Assembly: GCA_021209875.1 (NCBI GenBank)
Contig: JAGYVD010000005.1
Location: 682,001 to 746,000 of the forward strand
Direction of reading: 5' to 3'
From: Rosellinia necatrix
Taxonomy: Eukaryota > Ascomycota > Sordariomycetes > Xylariales > Xylariaceae
DNA length: 64,000 bases
In this document: piece after piece, positions 34,551-46,570 of the stretch
Position numbering within the stretch: the first letter of the stretch is position 1
Layout of the letters: each line of letters opens with the position of its first letter
The notes under the pieces: model-generated
What the model saw: the letters and a program-made list of their open reading frames with translations, nothing else
Told to the model about the DNA's origin: nothing
The model's database searches: none
Position numbers and translations under genes: made by a program

Positions 34551-37463
34551 AGGTACTTAGATGTATACCAACTAACGGCGACTTGTGCATCGGTACGATC
34601 GAAAACCACCTAGCATACATAAGCACCTTGAAGAATGGCGAGCCTATCGGAAGCGCGGAAAGGCTCTGAAGCCAATGAATTTAGTGCATCTCTTCCTTTC
34701 CTCAACCCAGTAGACGCAGTGGGCGCGAGTCGCATGAAGGAGGAGTATCATGGCGTGCGACATCGTCCCTTTGCGTAGCCTGCCTTGAGTCAACGTGCTT
34801 GAGAGAATAAGGAAATGGCTTGCTAGGATCTGGAGTGGTGGCTTGTAAGTAGTTGGCGTCCGTACATTAGGTAGTTACAGGGGTCGGGCTTGAATCCTAT
34901 CAGTGCTCAACCTTTATCTCGGTACGACTTACCTTACCATACACACCTTACCTACTACATGGGAGATAGTTAACTTATGTATTGTGCTACTTAGTATGCA
35001 CAGTAGGATCCCAACGGCTTGAATAGGTACCTTACCTCAAGTACCTCCATCTACTAGTGCCGATCTATCTACTAGTGTACAGGCATGTATGGATGTACGT
35101 ACATCTTTAAACCATCATCGTGTATCATCCGGTATTTTCGATGCGTCCACCGGAGACAACGACGCGATCTATCACAAACTAGGCACCTACGGCTACCGTC
35201 GCGATTGCGGCGTTATGGTCGTAATTCATGTCTGACTGATGCACGCATATTACAATTCTGTGCGACCCGGGACACAGCATGGCCGATAAGCATGAGGCCG
35301 GAGGGGGCTGTCATTCGTTTGAGGCTCTCCTCTTGCTCCTGTTTCTATAGCGGAAGGATTTCGCTGATGCGCCACCAGGGTGGGTGGGTGTACCAGGGTG
35401 CCCGTGCACTGCGGTACATCAGGCACGGGAACTGATAGTTATCCATGGTGCATCTCATCTCGTGCAGGTGTCTTGAAGCAAACAGACAATACCGACCGTA
35501 CGCTATACCTCGTCTCGCGCTCCTCCGGCTTCACATTGGTAGTTAGGTCGAGCCTTGCCTTAACGCTCTAATATTGTATATCCATCGCATCAAATTCCAG
35601 CTGAGTGCCCAAATGGACGGGTACAGCACTGGTTATCACCTAGGACGGCGCTTGCACAGTCCCAAGTACTGCGTCGGATATGCATCTTGCATCTATAGCG
35701 TAGGCTGTATAGTCCCAGTACAAGACCTCCGATTGGAGCCACCCCAGATCCCAAACCCAAAGACTAGCCCGATTTCCAGGGGGGAATGTGGAGGACCGAG
35801 TATGTCGTATGTCATATTCAAGGTTATTTAAAGCGTATGGCCGTGGTTGGCTGAACGACCTTGGTATGACAGAAAAACCGAATTGGTTTCACGGTCTTGC
35901 TATTGCTCGGCCGGTTTGAATATTACCACGGCCGAAAGAAGGACGCCACGGCTCGTCATCATAGGTAACACGAGATATCCAATAGCACACACTTCTTCCC
36001 CATCTCCCTACGGGCTCGGCTGTACTCATAGCGCCATCGTCACGCGGCCCCGAGATTAACCGGTAAATGATATATCATAAAAGCTGTTGAGTCGAAAGCG
36101 AGGATACATCTTGCTCGGATGGGTTCGGAGAGAGTGAGTGGTGCCTCGGAGTATGGTGCCTCCCGTAGTTCGAGGATTAAAATACATACACACATACCGT
36201 AGATATACACATACATAGATACACAACTCGGTTCAAGCGGAACAAACCCAAAAAGTACTACGTACTGCGACTCAGCTAAGCCTATCGTCCACCAGCTCGC
36301 AGCATAGTGTAGTGTGTCGTAAATGCGCTTATGAGCGAGTGCAAACGCCACCATGTTCAGCTGCACCTCCTTGACATATAGCCCCAGATCCCTTTCGTGC
36401 AGCAGGATGTATCCCTAGTCGTCTGGATCAAGCTAGTATTGCAGGCGAGCGCGCAGAGGAGCCTAGACAATAACACGAATCGCGGATCACACAATTATCA
36501 TTGGCGAGGCCACGCCGGATCTCTCAGCCCAAACGCGGTTCTACATGCATCCGGATGTAGGGGAGGGAGGCTACCGGTATATGTAGCGCAATGCAGTGCA
36601 CATGCTTGAGTAGATAGAAGATCAAGAGCGGGCAGAAATAATAACAGCATACATAGGTAGCTAGTCTGCAGGTAGGTACCTACTTTAGGTAGGGTGATAC
36701 CAGTAGATCGACCCTGGTATCATACTGTTCCTCTGTTCCGCCACCACACGAAGCGGCCGAAAATAACGTGCAAAAGGATGGTTTGACAATGCCCAGACAC
36801 TTACACTATTGCCTGCACGTCATCCCACAGTATCCACTGGCCAATCCTCTTACAGTTCAAAATGGTGCTTCCCCCACACACTCATGCAGGCCAATCCCAA
36901 TCCGGCAGTGAATCGAAGCCCCGCCCACAACGGATACGACACTACTTGGAAACTTCGATCCACCGGCCATAACTTGTTCGCACACACCAACTTCCCTCAC
37001 CTTTCCACGCTCTGACCGACGAGAGAGGTACCTGCCTACACCAAACACAGGAAGTAGATTGTAGGCAGGTAGGCAGGCAGGCAGGCAGGCAATCATCAAA
37101 GCCCCTGCTGAGGCGGAAATCGAAGTGGCTGCGCATGCTGCATGCCCGTGTTTTGTATTGAAGAAGTCTCTGCCTGGAGTTGCTCTTTTCGGAAATTGCA
37201 AAAAACCAAAACCACAACAACAAACACACCCTTTCCCTCGCATGCGGTCTCTCATGCGGTCGGTCTGCTAGCATGAGTTATCTACAGTACTTAGGTACTT
37301 CTTGCGTCTTTACATGTGATGCGCCAAGTCCTTTTACTGAAACAGAATACTTTTCGTGATCATAAATACCACACGGCTATTGCAAGTACACCGTAGATCC
37401 GACGATTAGCCACCGACAGAGGTTGTGTCAGGAGCAAGCTCTCGAGCAATCGTGCAGGGGTTT

Positions 37464-37486
37464 AAAAAAAAAAAAAAAAAAAAAAA
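37464..37486. repeat. A23 homopolymer
   Basis: The longest homopolymer in the window. It follows a G-run and TTT. It may be a retroposed poly-A tail, but no upstream element is recognised. Confidence 0.8.
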
Positions 37487-37973
37487 GATGAAATGCTGGT
37501 ATGCCGTTCTTCATTGATAACGAATGCCTATCGCCCGATATGTTGCCCACTCCTACCTGGATCCTAATTCGATGTCACATTCATCTACATAGGTCGCTCA
37601 CTTACATACACAAAGGCCAAGCACTGTAAGGTTGCAGATCGAATTTACTGGATCCACTTATGTAGGGGACATCCATCTCCTCCACCACATACTAATCCAT
37701 ACGGGGATGGCGCGGGTTCGAGGGGGGGTGGAGGGGGAGGGGGAGGGGAAGCTACAGGATCGAGCACGACCAGGATTTGACGAGCTTGGTGTGGTTCCGG
37801 TATCCGTCCGTCCGTCACGACAGCTCCCACTTCCCACCTCCTATACGGCCCTGGCATCGAGCTCCCTCCCTCTGTCTGGCTGGTGCTCCCTCTGGCTGTT
37901 GCTCTGGCTTCGAAATTGCTTGGGGAATATATAGCTCACAGTCTGTCTGGCGTCGGCGCTCGATAACATGGGA

Positions 37974-38002
37974 CCCCCCCCCCGGGGGCCCCCGGGGGGG
38001 GG
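37974..38002. repeat. Pure G/C palindrome (C10 G5 C5 G9)
   Basis: Ten C, five G, five C and nine G in succession make a near-perfect inverted repeat with no loop. Confidence 0.85.
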
Positions 38003-40242
38003 CCTACAAAGGCGTAAATGGCCCCTGTCGCCCGCGCCCACAGCACACCAACGACGACTGAGATCATTGCTGAATGTGGATACGTGATGCGTTTATGGGG
38101 ACGTAGAGGGAAACTATGTGATGGGCCTTATCCCCGTCTACCATCTACGGTACTGCCTGCGGTGCTGCGGATCGACCACCGTTACACTTCAAAGTGACGG
38201 GAATCTACAGTACGTACACAACACACACGTTAGGGGTTAGAGGGACAGACCCCAGTTCGTCGGTAGATCCCCGAATCCCCTCCGCCAGAGCCGAAACAAC
38301 TCGTGGTGAGTCTGGAGACGACCCAGCGACGCGTGGGTGCGGAGAAACACCGTCAGGATGAGTTCATATGTTACATTTCAGTACCACCATGGCTGCTATT
38401 CACTACTGCGGGTGTGGATTTCATGTGCGTTTCCTCCGGAGATGTTCAGACGGAGATAGCTAACGCCACACACCTACCACACACCTCCTTTACGTACCTT
38501 ACGTGCTTTACATCCCTTTTCCCATCCACCTTGGATCTCCGCGAGTATCATGACCGGTAGTGCTCTGCAGGGTGTGCCCAATCCATACCTCTCTATCCGC
38601 GGGACGCGTCTCCATGGGAGCGAGGGGGGAGGGTCCCGTTTCCTTGATGGTGCTCATGCTCTAGGGTAGGCGAGTCTTGAGACCCGGTCACGGGTCCCGC
38701 GAGGGTTACACCCATCCCCACAGGGAAGACACCGCGAGTAGAACAAGAAAATTGGACGACTGAGTAAATGCGAATCGTTCGTGAAACTGTCCTTCCTGAA
38801 AGACACCCAACCCACGGGATTGTTAACCCTGCTCGGGAAATTGAGGGTGGTGAGTGGCTAGTAGGACCTTGTGAGACGGTCGATACGACTACAAACTCAT
38901 TTCACTTGCGATCGGGTGGTTGGGTTCTTTGGGTCACAGGTTATGTATGGGGAGTAAGTGTATTAGTCGTGGGAAATCCAGGGATTTTGCTAGTATTGAG
39001 TAAAAAAAAAAAAAAAAGATCTCTCTCGCCAGATGCGATCGCAGGGATCCGCTTGTATACGCGATAGGGAAGGGTCGTACTGTATAGCTGGATACTGTGT
39101 TCCCAGACTTCTTCTTGTTCTTTTCCATGACCCATCTTGCACGCGATGTCTTCGAGATATATTCTTCGCGTCCATCATGCGTGTGAGAGAAAAATTAGCC
39201 GATCGCCAGCTTTGCAGGCCGGGACCCCAGATACCCGAGGCCAGCAGGGCCCTATCGTGTCTCCGCCGCCGCCGCCGTCGCCGCCACCAGCACCCGACCG
39301 ACCAAACCTGGTCATCTAACCTACTTCACTATCTATCTAACAGTCTCGGGTAGTTAAAGAATGTGTAGAGGCGAGACGCCGCCCGCGCGCGCGAGACGGG
39401 GGCAGGATTGCACGTCGCCTAGGCGTAACGGGGCCGGGAAGGGGGGGAGGGGAAGGGAGGGTAGCAGCAAGGTAGAGGCACGTTCAGATGGCAGATAGAT
39501 TACAGAGCGAGCCCAAAAACAACGCCTGCATACCCGCCATCCCACCGTGTTGTTGTCGTTGTTGTTATCATCGTAGTTGTAGTCTCTCCCCCTCCCCCTC
39601 CCCCCCTTAACCAACTTGCCGGGATGGGCGAAGCTCGGGTCAGGTCATAATCGAAGCCCCCCCTTCCCTCCCCAGTACAAACGTGCGTTCTCATGCAGAC
39701 ACCTCGTGACTTTCCATATGACGCCCCAGCTCCCACCGCCTTAAGAAAAAAAAAAACCGGCCTTTGAGAGCCAGGTCCAGGCCCCGGGTCCGGGGCCGTT
39801 TACATGACGTCGGAGATGCAGGCGGTTGGGCGTGAATAAGCCTGTTTTGTTATCTTCTCTGGGGAAAATTTTTCTCGGGAAGGCTTCATCTTGTTATAGG
39901 GTAGGTAGAGGCTATTGGCATGACTTCCTGCGGGCTGGTGGTATGAGAACCCGGAGCTTTCGATCCGGAAACGCTGCGGACTGCCGTGACCCCCTGAGTG
40001 AGCCTCTCTCTCTCTCTCTCTTTCTACGTCACTTCGGGCATGGACGGAGCAGCGGGTTTGCCTGCAACGCTCGACCCGTATAGGGAAGTGTTGGTAAAAA
40101 TTGCAAAGTTATATGAGACCGTAAGACAAGGGATGCGGTTCATTTGATGAAATAATATGCATTCGAGAGTAAACAGCTGCTTTTTTATGTTATTTCAAGT
40201 AATACTGCGGCGTAGGATAGACATTTGATGCTATTTGCTTGT

Positions 40243-41418
40243 TCATGTAGTGCTATCACTTTCGTCAGATTCATAATCACTACTTTCACTCTCATCAAAT
40301 TCCACTTCTTTATCCGTCTCAATGTTACCTTCGCCACTCTCGTACCTAAGACTAGACTCTTCTCCTCTAGACTTAAATACGTGGTCTGACGGATGGATAT
40401 TGTCTTTTAGGTTATAGCACTTGTAGTATAGGCAAAATTCCATACAAACCTGGCATGTATGCATTATGCCATAGCAGTCCTAGTCTGAAGTTAGCACTAT
40501 CAAACCCTCAGAATTGGCGAACTCTACTTACAAATAGGCAATAACCGCAGAAGGCATCGTTTTCTACGAAGTGATTCCTATGTGGAAAACTGGCACCCTA
40601 TTGCGCTATACTGGGGTCTGGTTTTGAGGACGCTTTGTAACGAGCGAGATCTCTTGCGATCACCTTGTGGTTATGACATATCGCAATGCTTTCAGGGGTG
40701 AACTCTTTACTTTTGATATTTGACTTGGCTGTTATATCGGCTCCTCTCCGAAGGAGATTCAACACTGCTTGTCGCTGGTTATTGGGCGGTCGAATCGTTT
40801 TGCGCACTCCTCTTGCCGCCCAGAAAAGTGGTGTCCAACCGCTCTGATCGGGTTCGTTGATGGCTTCGTTACCAATGAGTTGGCAGGCTTTATGGAGTAT
40901 CTCGATGTCGCCACCTTGTGTGGCCCAACTGACAACGCTGCGACCGCATTTCCCTCTCGCGTTGGCCGGGCCACCAACAGCAAGGATGGAATTAAATATT
41001 GAAAATTCTTCGCGCAGAGCCGCAAGGTGTAAGGGGGATCTGCTCATAGAATCCGCAGCAACAAAGTCCGCCCCGTGGGAGAATAGTTTGTTGATATGCC
41101 CGTGGCAACCGTTATAAGCCGCGGCTATGCCTACGGTACCGAAGAACATGCCACTCAGCGTTGCAGTATCTACCCCGGCATTGAGGAGAACGTCCAGTAT
41201 TTCGTCCCGTGCTTCTTCGGGGACGGTTTAAAAAAAAAATTGCTAAACAGGGACAGTAATGGAGAGCCACCTGGCCGTGAAACAGCCTCGTTTACTTCTA
41301 GTTCGAGGCAAATTAACTTTTTTACTGAGTTCACCAAACCTGAGTAGCAGGCAGCGTGCAACGGTCCACCCCAAACGGGGGCACGAACGAGTAGTTTGAT
41401 GTTCTCGAGGGAAGTCAT
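40243..41418 (-). pseudogene. Ankyrin-repeat protein with C-terminal ZZ zinc finger, broken
   Basis: From an ATG at 41418 the minus strand gives MTSLENIKLLV and PLHAACYSGLV (ankyrin). After an A/T homopolymer near 41228-41236 the frame changes and ankyrin coding resumes (EEARDEILDVLLNAGVD, then SPLHLAALREE, GWTPLFWAARG). An in-frame TAG at 40598-40600 interrupts the next segment, after which NHFVENDAFCGYCLF continues in the same frame to 40532. An intron (40531-40480) joins in phase to DCYGIMHTCQVCMEF and YYKCYNLKDNIHPSDHVF, the Cys/His pattern of a ZZ-type zinc finger, then an acidic tail. Fungal ankyrin-ZZ proteins of this kind are often NLR-related or silencing-related accessory genes. The TAG plus frame change suggest decay, though the homopolymer break could be a sequencing error. 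Confidence 0.7.
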
Positions 41419-41510
41419 TTTACTGACCCAATGTAGCGGTGCTGTCAGGCCAATGGATCACATAGCGAGGTACCAGCTGCCCTAGGGGGTAGCTCTAAGG
41501 GCACAATTGT

Positions 41511-41790
41511 GTATATAAGGACTGAAGGCCTCCCACCTAGATGGTGGGCCCAGGAATCAATGATATTGAGCCCTACCCCTATACTTGGCTATCTACCTGC
41601 TACCCAGCTGCTACCTCATAGTGACTAGACCTCACTCTGGGCAATCCTAACATGACAGGTGCATTGCCAGCTTCGTCCTGCGCGTCTATATTTGGCCTGA
41701 ATTCCAGAAGCGCTCCTAGTGCATTTGTGTGTACTGCTTTGGAAACAAGACATGGATTGCCAGGACTAAACCGGCGGTTGATGTCTCCAC
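41511..41790. repeat. Copy 1 of a diverged duplicated segment
   Basis: Begins with TGTATATAAGGAC and continues through CCTAGATGGTGGGCCCAGGAAT and CCCTAC into the 3' end of the NLR-like relic. A second, diverged copy in the same orientation lies at about 46571-46830. Confidence 0.65.
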
Positions 41791-43866
41791 CGGCATCGGC
41801 TAGAATCCTCAGAATATTTGATTTCCCTAGGGCGACCGCCAGCTCCATAGGCTCCCACAACCTGCTATCTCGGAGTTCGTCTGGCGGATCGATGCGAGAA
41901 CTGTGCTGAATCAACCACCTCACTATCGCCTCGTGGTCGCCTTGTATAGCTAGGAGGAATGGCGACACGACTTCCTTGGATTCGAAATTTGGGCTGGCTC
42001 CTGCTTCTAACAGAATCTTGACTAGGCCAACGTGCCCACACGCAACAGCGATATGCAAGGGTGCGAACCCTTGCCGGTTCAAATGATTCATGTCTGCGCC
42101 GTGTACAAGTAAAACGGCGACTGCTGACAGTGGGTGCGCGTTGGTTGGCCGACATGCGTAGAGCAACGGGGTGTCTTCGCCGTGTTCTGTGTCATCGACG
42201 CGGGCGTTTTTAGCTAGGAAGAGTTTGATAGCTTCGATTCCATTCCTGGAGTCTGTGCGCGTGACTGCTCTGATTAGCATCGGTGGCGACTCTGAATGAT
42301 AGTTAGGGTCGACGCCGCTGTCCAGGAGGTCTCGGCATATTCCAAGAAGGCCGTGGTCGGTTGCGTAGGAAAAGGGAGTCCCCTCTACGCCGACGATGTT
42401 GAGGTTGATATTGGCTGCCTTTAATAATACACGTGTGCAATTTATATTCCGCTGGTCGATTGCAGCTGTAAGTGGGGAACCATACCGGCTCGGCTTGGTT
42501 CTGGGTCTCAGTTTTCAAGTTCACATCTGCACCCCGTGAGCATATATTTATGGTGAAAGGTTTGTCGATATACCTCGAGGAACTTGTGGTCCTCAAGGGC
42601 CTGTCTGAATAAGGGCAGATGACCATAAATCTGAGCATGAATAATTGCTAGCAGATCTTGAATGTTATTTCTCCTGATGTCGTGTCGATCAAATGTGAAG
42701 TAGATGGCGATTTGCTCACCCCTGCCACGGGATTTGCCAAGATCGTAGAATATGTATTTGGATGCGGACTATATATCTACTCCCCCATGGGGGTATAGTA
42801 GCTGAGGCCTTCGTTGATTATACCATGATTTATAATAACTGTTTCCGCTGATCCACGCGAATGGATGATCAGGACCAGGTCCAGATTGCAACGACAACAA
42901 AGGTGGCGCAACCGCTATCAGCCAACTTTCAGTGCTAGTGTAGACGCGAATTTGTGCATCACTAAGAAATTATTTATTTAGTCATTTAAATCTTTTGTGT
43001 ATATTAAAAGAAACATACAGGTCTGTATCCGATTGGTGGATAGGTTAGTCTGACTTTGGATATTGTGTGAATCACCGGTAATACAGATTTCGAGAGGTAC
43101 TCCCATGGTGCTTGTAAAATAGTCGAATATGTTTGGAAGTTAGGGTTTTATTTGCAATAATTTCTTCAGTTAAGATGCTACAGGACACACCTTGTCTATA
43201 TCGGAGACTCTAGAGTCAGAGAAAATACTGAATACGTAGGATCGGAAGGTCTGTTTAGAGTCGAAAAACAGGTAATTGGTTCTTGCGATAGCTTGGGCTA
43301 AGGCTCTTATTTGGGGCGCAAATAAGGCTGGGGGTAACTTTTCCGATGAAGTAGGGCGGTATAGGAATCTCGCCAACTTATCCTCTAGCTCACCACCCCC
43401 TGGAGCCCTATGCAGACAACCACAGAAGAGCTACAAATAGATCAGCGTACGAATCCCAAAAAAAGTCTCGGTATGACATACACAAAGGCGCGTGGACTCG
43501 CATATTTCCCCGTAAACGGCATACTTAAGATTAGATACTATCAATGCTTAAGAAAGTTAGGTGCCATCTGGGTTTCAAGCATATTGTATCCCAACTCACA
43601 TCCTTGATGATAACTCCGGCGAGGTCGTGAGCTACGAACAAGATTGCTCGCTTCTGGGATGGTTTAGTGACCAGTATTGTTATTGAATAGCGGAAGGCTA
43701 CAACCTCACTAGATCCTTGCCTGACATTCATTAGAGCCTCAAGGAGTTGTGTTGCTAGCCTCCTAACAATTATTGCGTATTCGCCCTGGAAAGTAGAATT
43801 GCGGCATCGTAGCCGAGGCTCGGCACCCTCTCCACGCTGTCGGGCCTCTTGTCGGCTAACCATGAA
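41600..43866 (-). pseudogene. Fungal NLR-like relic: esterase-like, NACHT-like and ankyrin parts
   Basis: All parts lie on the minus strand. About 43863-43531 reads EYAIIVRRLATQLLEAL and KRAILFVAHDLAGVIIKD, the alpha/beta-hydrolase (serine-esterase-like) module that begins many fungal STAND proteins. About 43376-43170 continues it (LARFLYRPTSSEKLPPALF, VSDIDKV). About 43130-42990 carries FDYFTSTMGVPLEI. About 42740-42580 reads AIYFTFDRHDIRRNNIQDLLAI, like the strand after the Walker B region of NACHT domains. Ankyrin repeats run from about 42540 to 41600 (YGSPLTAAIDQ, GFAPLHIAVACGHVGLVKILLEAG). Frame changes occur near 43380-43530, at about 43165 and near 42490, and no P-loop was found, so the nucleotide-binding core is largely deleted. 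These are accessory, self/non-self-type genes that decay often. Confidence 0.6.
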
Positions 43867-44536
43867 GAACTACCGGATCAAGGGTTCTCCCAGGGTGTCT
43901 GCTGTGTACCGAAAAATCCACGAATAGCTACGACGCTGAATAGTAAAGATTAGGTCTTTTTCCATTCGGGAATCATGAGTTGATACTCCTTACTCGAAGT
44001 GTGTAGCGGTGGACTCCCGAGGGCTATCATCGACTGAACTCGCCTGGGGGGAATCCCAGAGAATGATAAGCCCTTCCGGCGGTGTCCTCTTGTTCTGGTT
44101 TTTGGGATACTTGCGATGGTGATCCCCCTCGATAGTGACGAAAGACTTGATGAAGAGTGTGGCATTTCAAACATGGCACACGTTTCGCTTGGCTGCTAAC
44201 ACCGCGATTCACCTATATATACCAATTGAGCGACCACGACGTTGCACTTGTCGAGAATGGGGATGAAGGAAGTGGTTTTCGTACTTAGAACGATCCATCG
44301 ACTCCTTTCTAGCGAAGCAACATTGCAAACTACTCCGTGATATTAGATAACTAGAATATCTATTTAACTCGTTATGTTTATTGTAACAGTAAAACGACGC
44401 CGTTAACGCCATGTGGAATTAACGGCATATAAGCGGCTACTCAGTGATATTTATTTAATAAGATGGTTCATAACCTCTGGGGTTTTCTTTTACATTTCAA
44501 TCGTTTATTGGACTATTGCACATTACCTGCTAACAG
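43867..44536. other. Intergenic, nothing firmly recognised
   Basis: Short minus-strand frames at 43950-44212 lie upstream of the NLR-like relic and could be further eroded 5' coding, but I see no motif. The region is AT-rich. Confidence 0.4.
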
Positions 44537-45723
44537 TTGACCTACCGCGACGTACCCCTACAAATACCTGCCCTCGCGTCGTCTCTCCATCTCGTTGAAT
44601 ATGTACATCATGAATCGACAGCGTTGATGGACCAATACATGGAATGGTTCCTAAACGGCGTCCCCTACGAAATGCGCGTGTCTCGTTTCGTCAAGTTTCT
44701 GCGGATGCCGCGACATGCTAGTGCTACCCTATGTCGACTCAAGCTGTGTCCTACGATCAAGCTCTCCCGTCCGGCGCCACAGAGAAGTCTGTCACAGATA
44801 GCCTTATTACAGAAAGAGCCACTTTTATTCCCCTTTCCAATTTTTTTTTTCTTTTTTTTTTTCGTTGGGCTAGGAACCAGACTGGCGATGGGCTTTTCTA
44901 CCCGCGGACGAAACTCCTCTTCACGCACCATGACGACAACCAAGACATGCATGTCTCCACGGCGCTCATATCCCGCGACTTGCCCGACCGCTTCCGCTGC
45001 CCCAACCAGCCACTTGCAATCGCTGCAGCCGATATCTAAAATCATGCTGTACATCCCCTCATACGACTAAAACATCGCCGCGTGCCTTACGAAACCCCAG
45101 TCGCCTTCAGACAACGCCTTCTAGCGGCCGTTTCCATTACCCCTATTGTCAAGTCAGATTTAGAAGGAGATACCAGCTGTAGAAAACGATCGTTATCGCC
45201 AGACGGCCATGTCTATACGGCCGACCCAAAATGGCCCCGACAACCAAAGCGTCTGTGCAATCCCAGTCCCCTATCCAGCTTAGATCTGAATCTGAAAGGT
45301 CATTTGTACTCCCTGTGATTTAATCACCAGTACCACAATCTCTATCATGCATAGCTACTGTCTAATAAAAGGGACTTTGCTAGGTTACTCATAGCGCGTT
45401 AGGGGCAACCCACACGAACGCTTAACGTGCGAAGGTATCTTGGTTTGCGGTGTTTACCTCAAACAAGTGACAATCGAGCTGTGCACTATACGCGGTCCCA
45501 ACTTCACGACTGTTACCACGTCTTCTTCGAAGCTAAGAAGCTCTTCGGGCATATTAACGATGGGCGGCCGACTATCTTGGATAACTGGCTTGGTCAGATG
45601 ACAGCCAAGGCTTTAGTGGGCCAGCCTGTCCGGGAAATAATGTATGATGGAATGGATCGCAGTATGTGGAATATAAGCGCCTCGAGCAAATATCACTTAT
45701 TTCAGAAAACACCGCGAGATTGA
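44537..45723 (+). pseudogene. Decayed protein-coding gene of unknown family
   Basis: Plus-strand open stretches lie end to end: 44537-44730 (HHESTALMDQYMEWFLNG, SRFVKFLRMPRHAS), then one single frame over 44731-45036, 45082-45318 and 45427-45723, separated only by stop codons. The text is protein-like rather than random (SYDQALPSGATEKSVTDSL, PNQPLAIAAADI, ETPVAFRQRLLAAVSITP, PTILDNWLGQMTAKALVG). A T-rich slip tract lies at about 44840-44866. I do not recognise the family. Collinearity in one frame over about 1 kb is the reason for calling it a decayed gene. Confidence 0.45.
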
Positions 45724-46481
45724 TTCAAATGAGGGACTGAGTCTCTGGCTTGCCTCTGTTGTGGGGTGTATTAGTGGTAACAGTGCCGGTAAACCTGTCA
45801 GGCAGCAGAAATGCCCACGATCACAAGCACAAAACGAAGTGAAACATGCCTGTTAGGGGTCCGGAAGCAGTATATTATCCAGGAAATGAATCGGGTAGCG
45901 ACTTCGGATATGTCACAGCGACCGCTTAAATTATATTCGTTTTCTTCTACTTGAAAGCAAGTCTGTATTAAGATTTTCGTATTAATAACATGCTCTTTCG
46001 GAATTTTATTTGATCCGCATCTTTGTTATTTTAATTATGTCGTGAACGCTCATCCAAAATTCGTGGATTAAGGTTTATATAAAGGCTTCCGCCGCGCGGG
46101 GCAAACATACTATAGGGGATTCCTGTCAGGTGTAAAAGGCACATAACGTGGCACTGGCTACCATATGGCGTAGTTCTAGTGATATATTGAAGTAGGGTAT
46201 TGTGATTGGGGCAGTAGGGAAGTGGATACTCATGGTCTAAACGGCTTCAGTGGTATAAAAAGGGGGCTGTAACATTTCCATGTAAATTTTGAAGCTTCAC
46301 CTCTACAGACTGTTTTTTGGGACCAACATTCCCATTAATTACTTGGATTGATTTTCATCTCCTTTTACCTCATTGATTGTCTCATTCCCCATGTGCACGA
46401 ATAAAATATTTTACAGTTGGAAGCGTAAGGATGACTTATCTCTAACGGAACCACTATTATTATTGTCACGAGGTGCCATAT

Positions 46482-46513
46482 ACATCGTTAATCCCAACTG
46501 GGATTAACGATGT
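46482..46513. repeat. Perfect 15-bp inverted repeat with 2-nt loop
   Basis: ACATCGTTAATCCCA is followed by two bases and its exact reverse complement. It would fold into a strong hairpin or form a cruciform. No adjacent gene explains it as a terminator. Confidence 0.9.
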
Positions 46514-46570
46514 CGCTTTTTCTGTCACAATTATCCCTTACTAAATACAGGTGATTAACTTCAATATTGG

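Larger units (their letters stand above)
28413..40242. other. Gene desert (about 11.8 kb)
   Basis: There is no reading frame with domain signal or GC3 bias on either strand. The kinase promoter occupies the left end, which has a pyrimidine/purine-skewed GGTCTTGG repeat at about 28811-28860. The rest is dotted with TAGGTA/TACCTA motifs (clusters near 29250-29390, 30140-30165, 31160-31205, 32040-32075, 32885-33005 and 36650-36700), trinucleotide tracts, long A-runs and one G/C palindrome. I recognise no transposase, reverse transcriptase or tRNA. Confidence 0.6.

Noticed and set aside
37441..37490. A23 run as a poly-A tail of a non-LTR retroelement
   Set aside because: No reverse-transcriptase or endonuclease coding and no target-site duplication recognised next to it.
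28413..40242. Possible CRISPR-like or regularly spaced repeat array from TAGGTA motifs
   Set aside because: Motifs are short, irregularly spaced and in both orientations; the genome is fungal.
43410..43607. 65-codon plus-strand frame within the NLR relic
   Set aside because: Opposite strand to the recognisable esterase-like text and without motifs.
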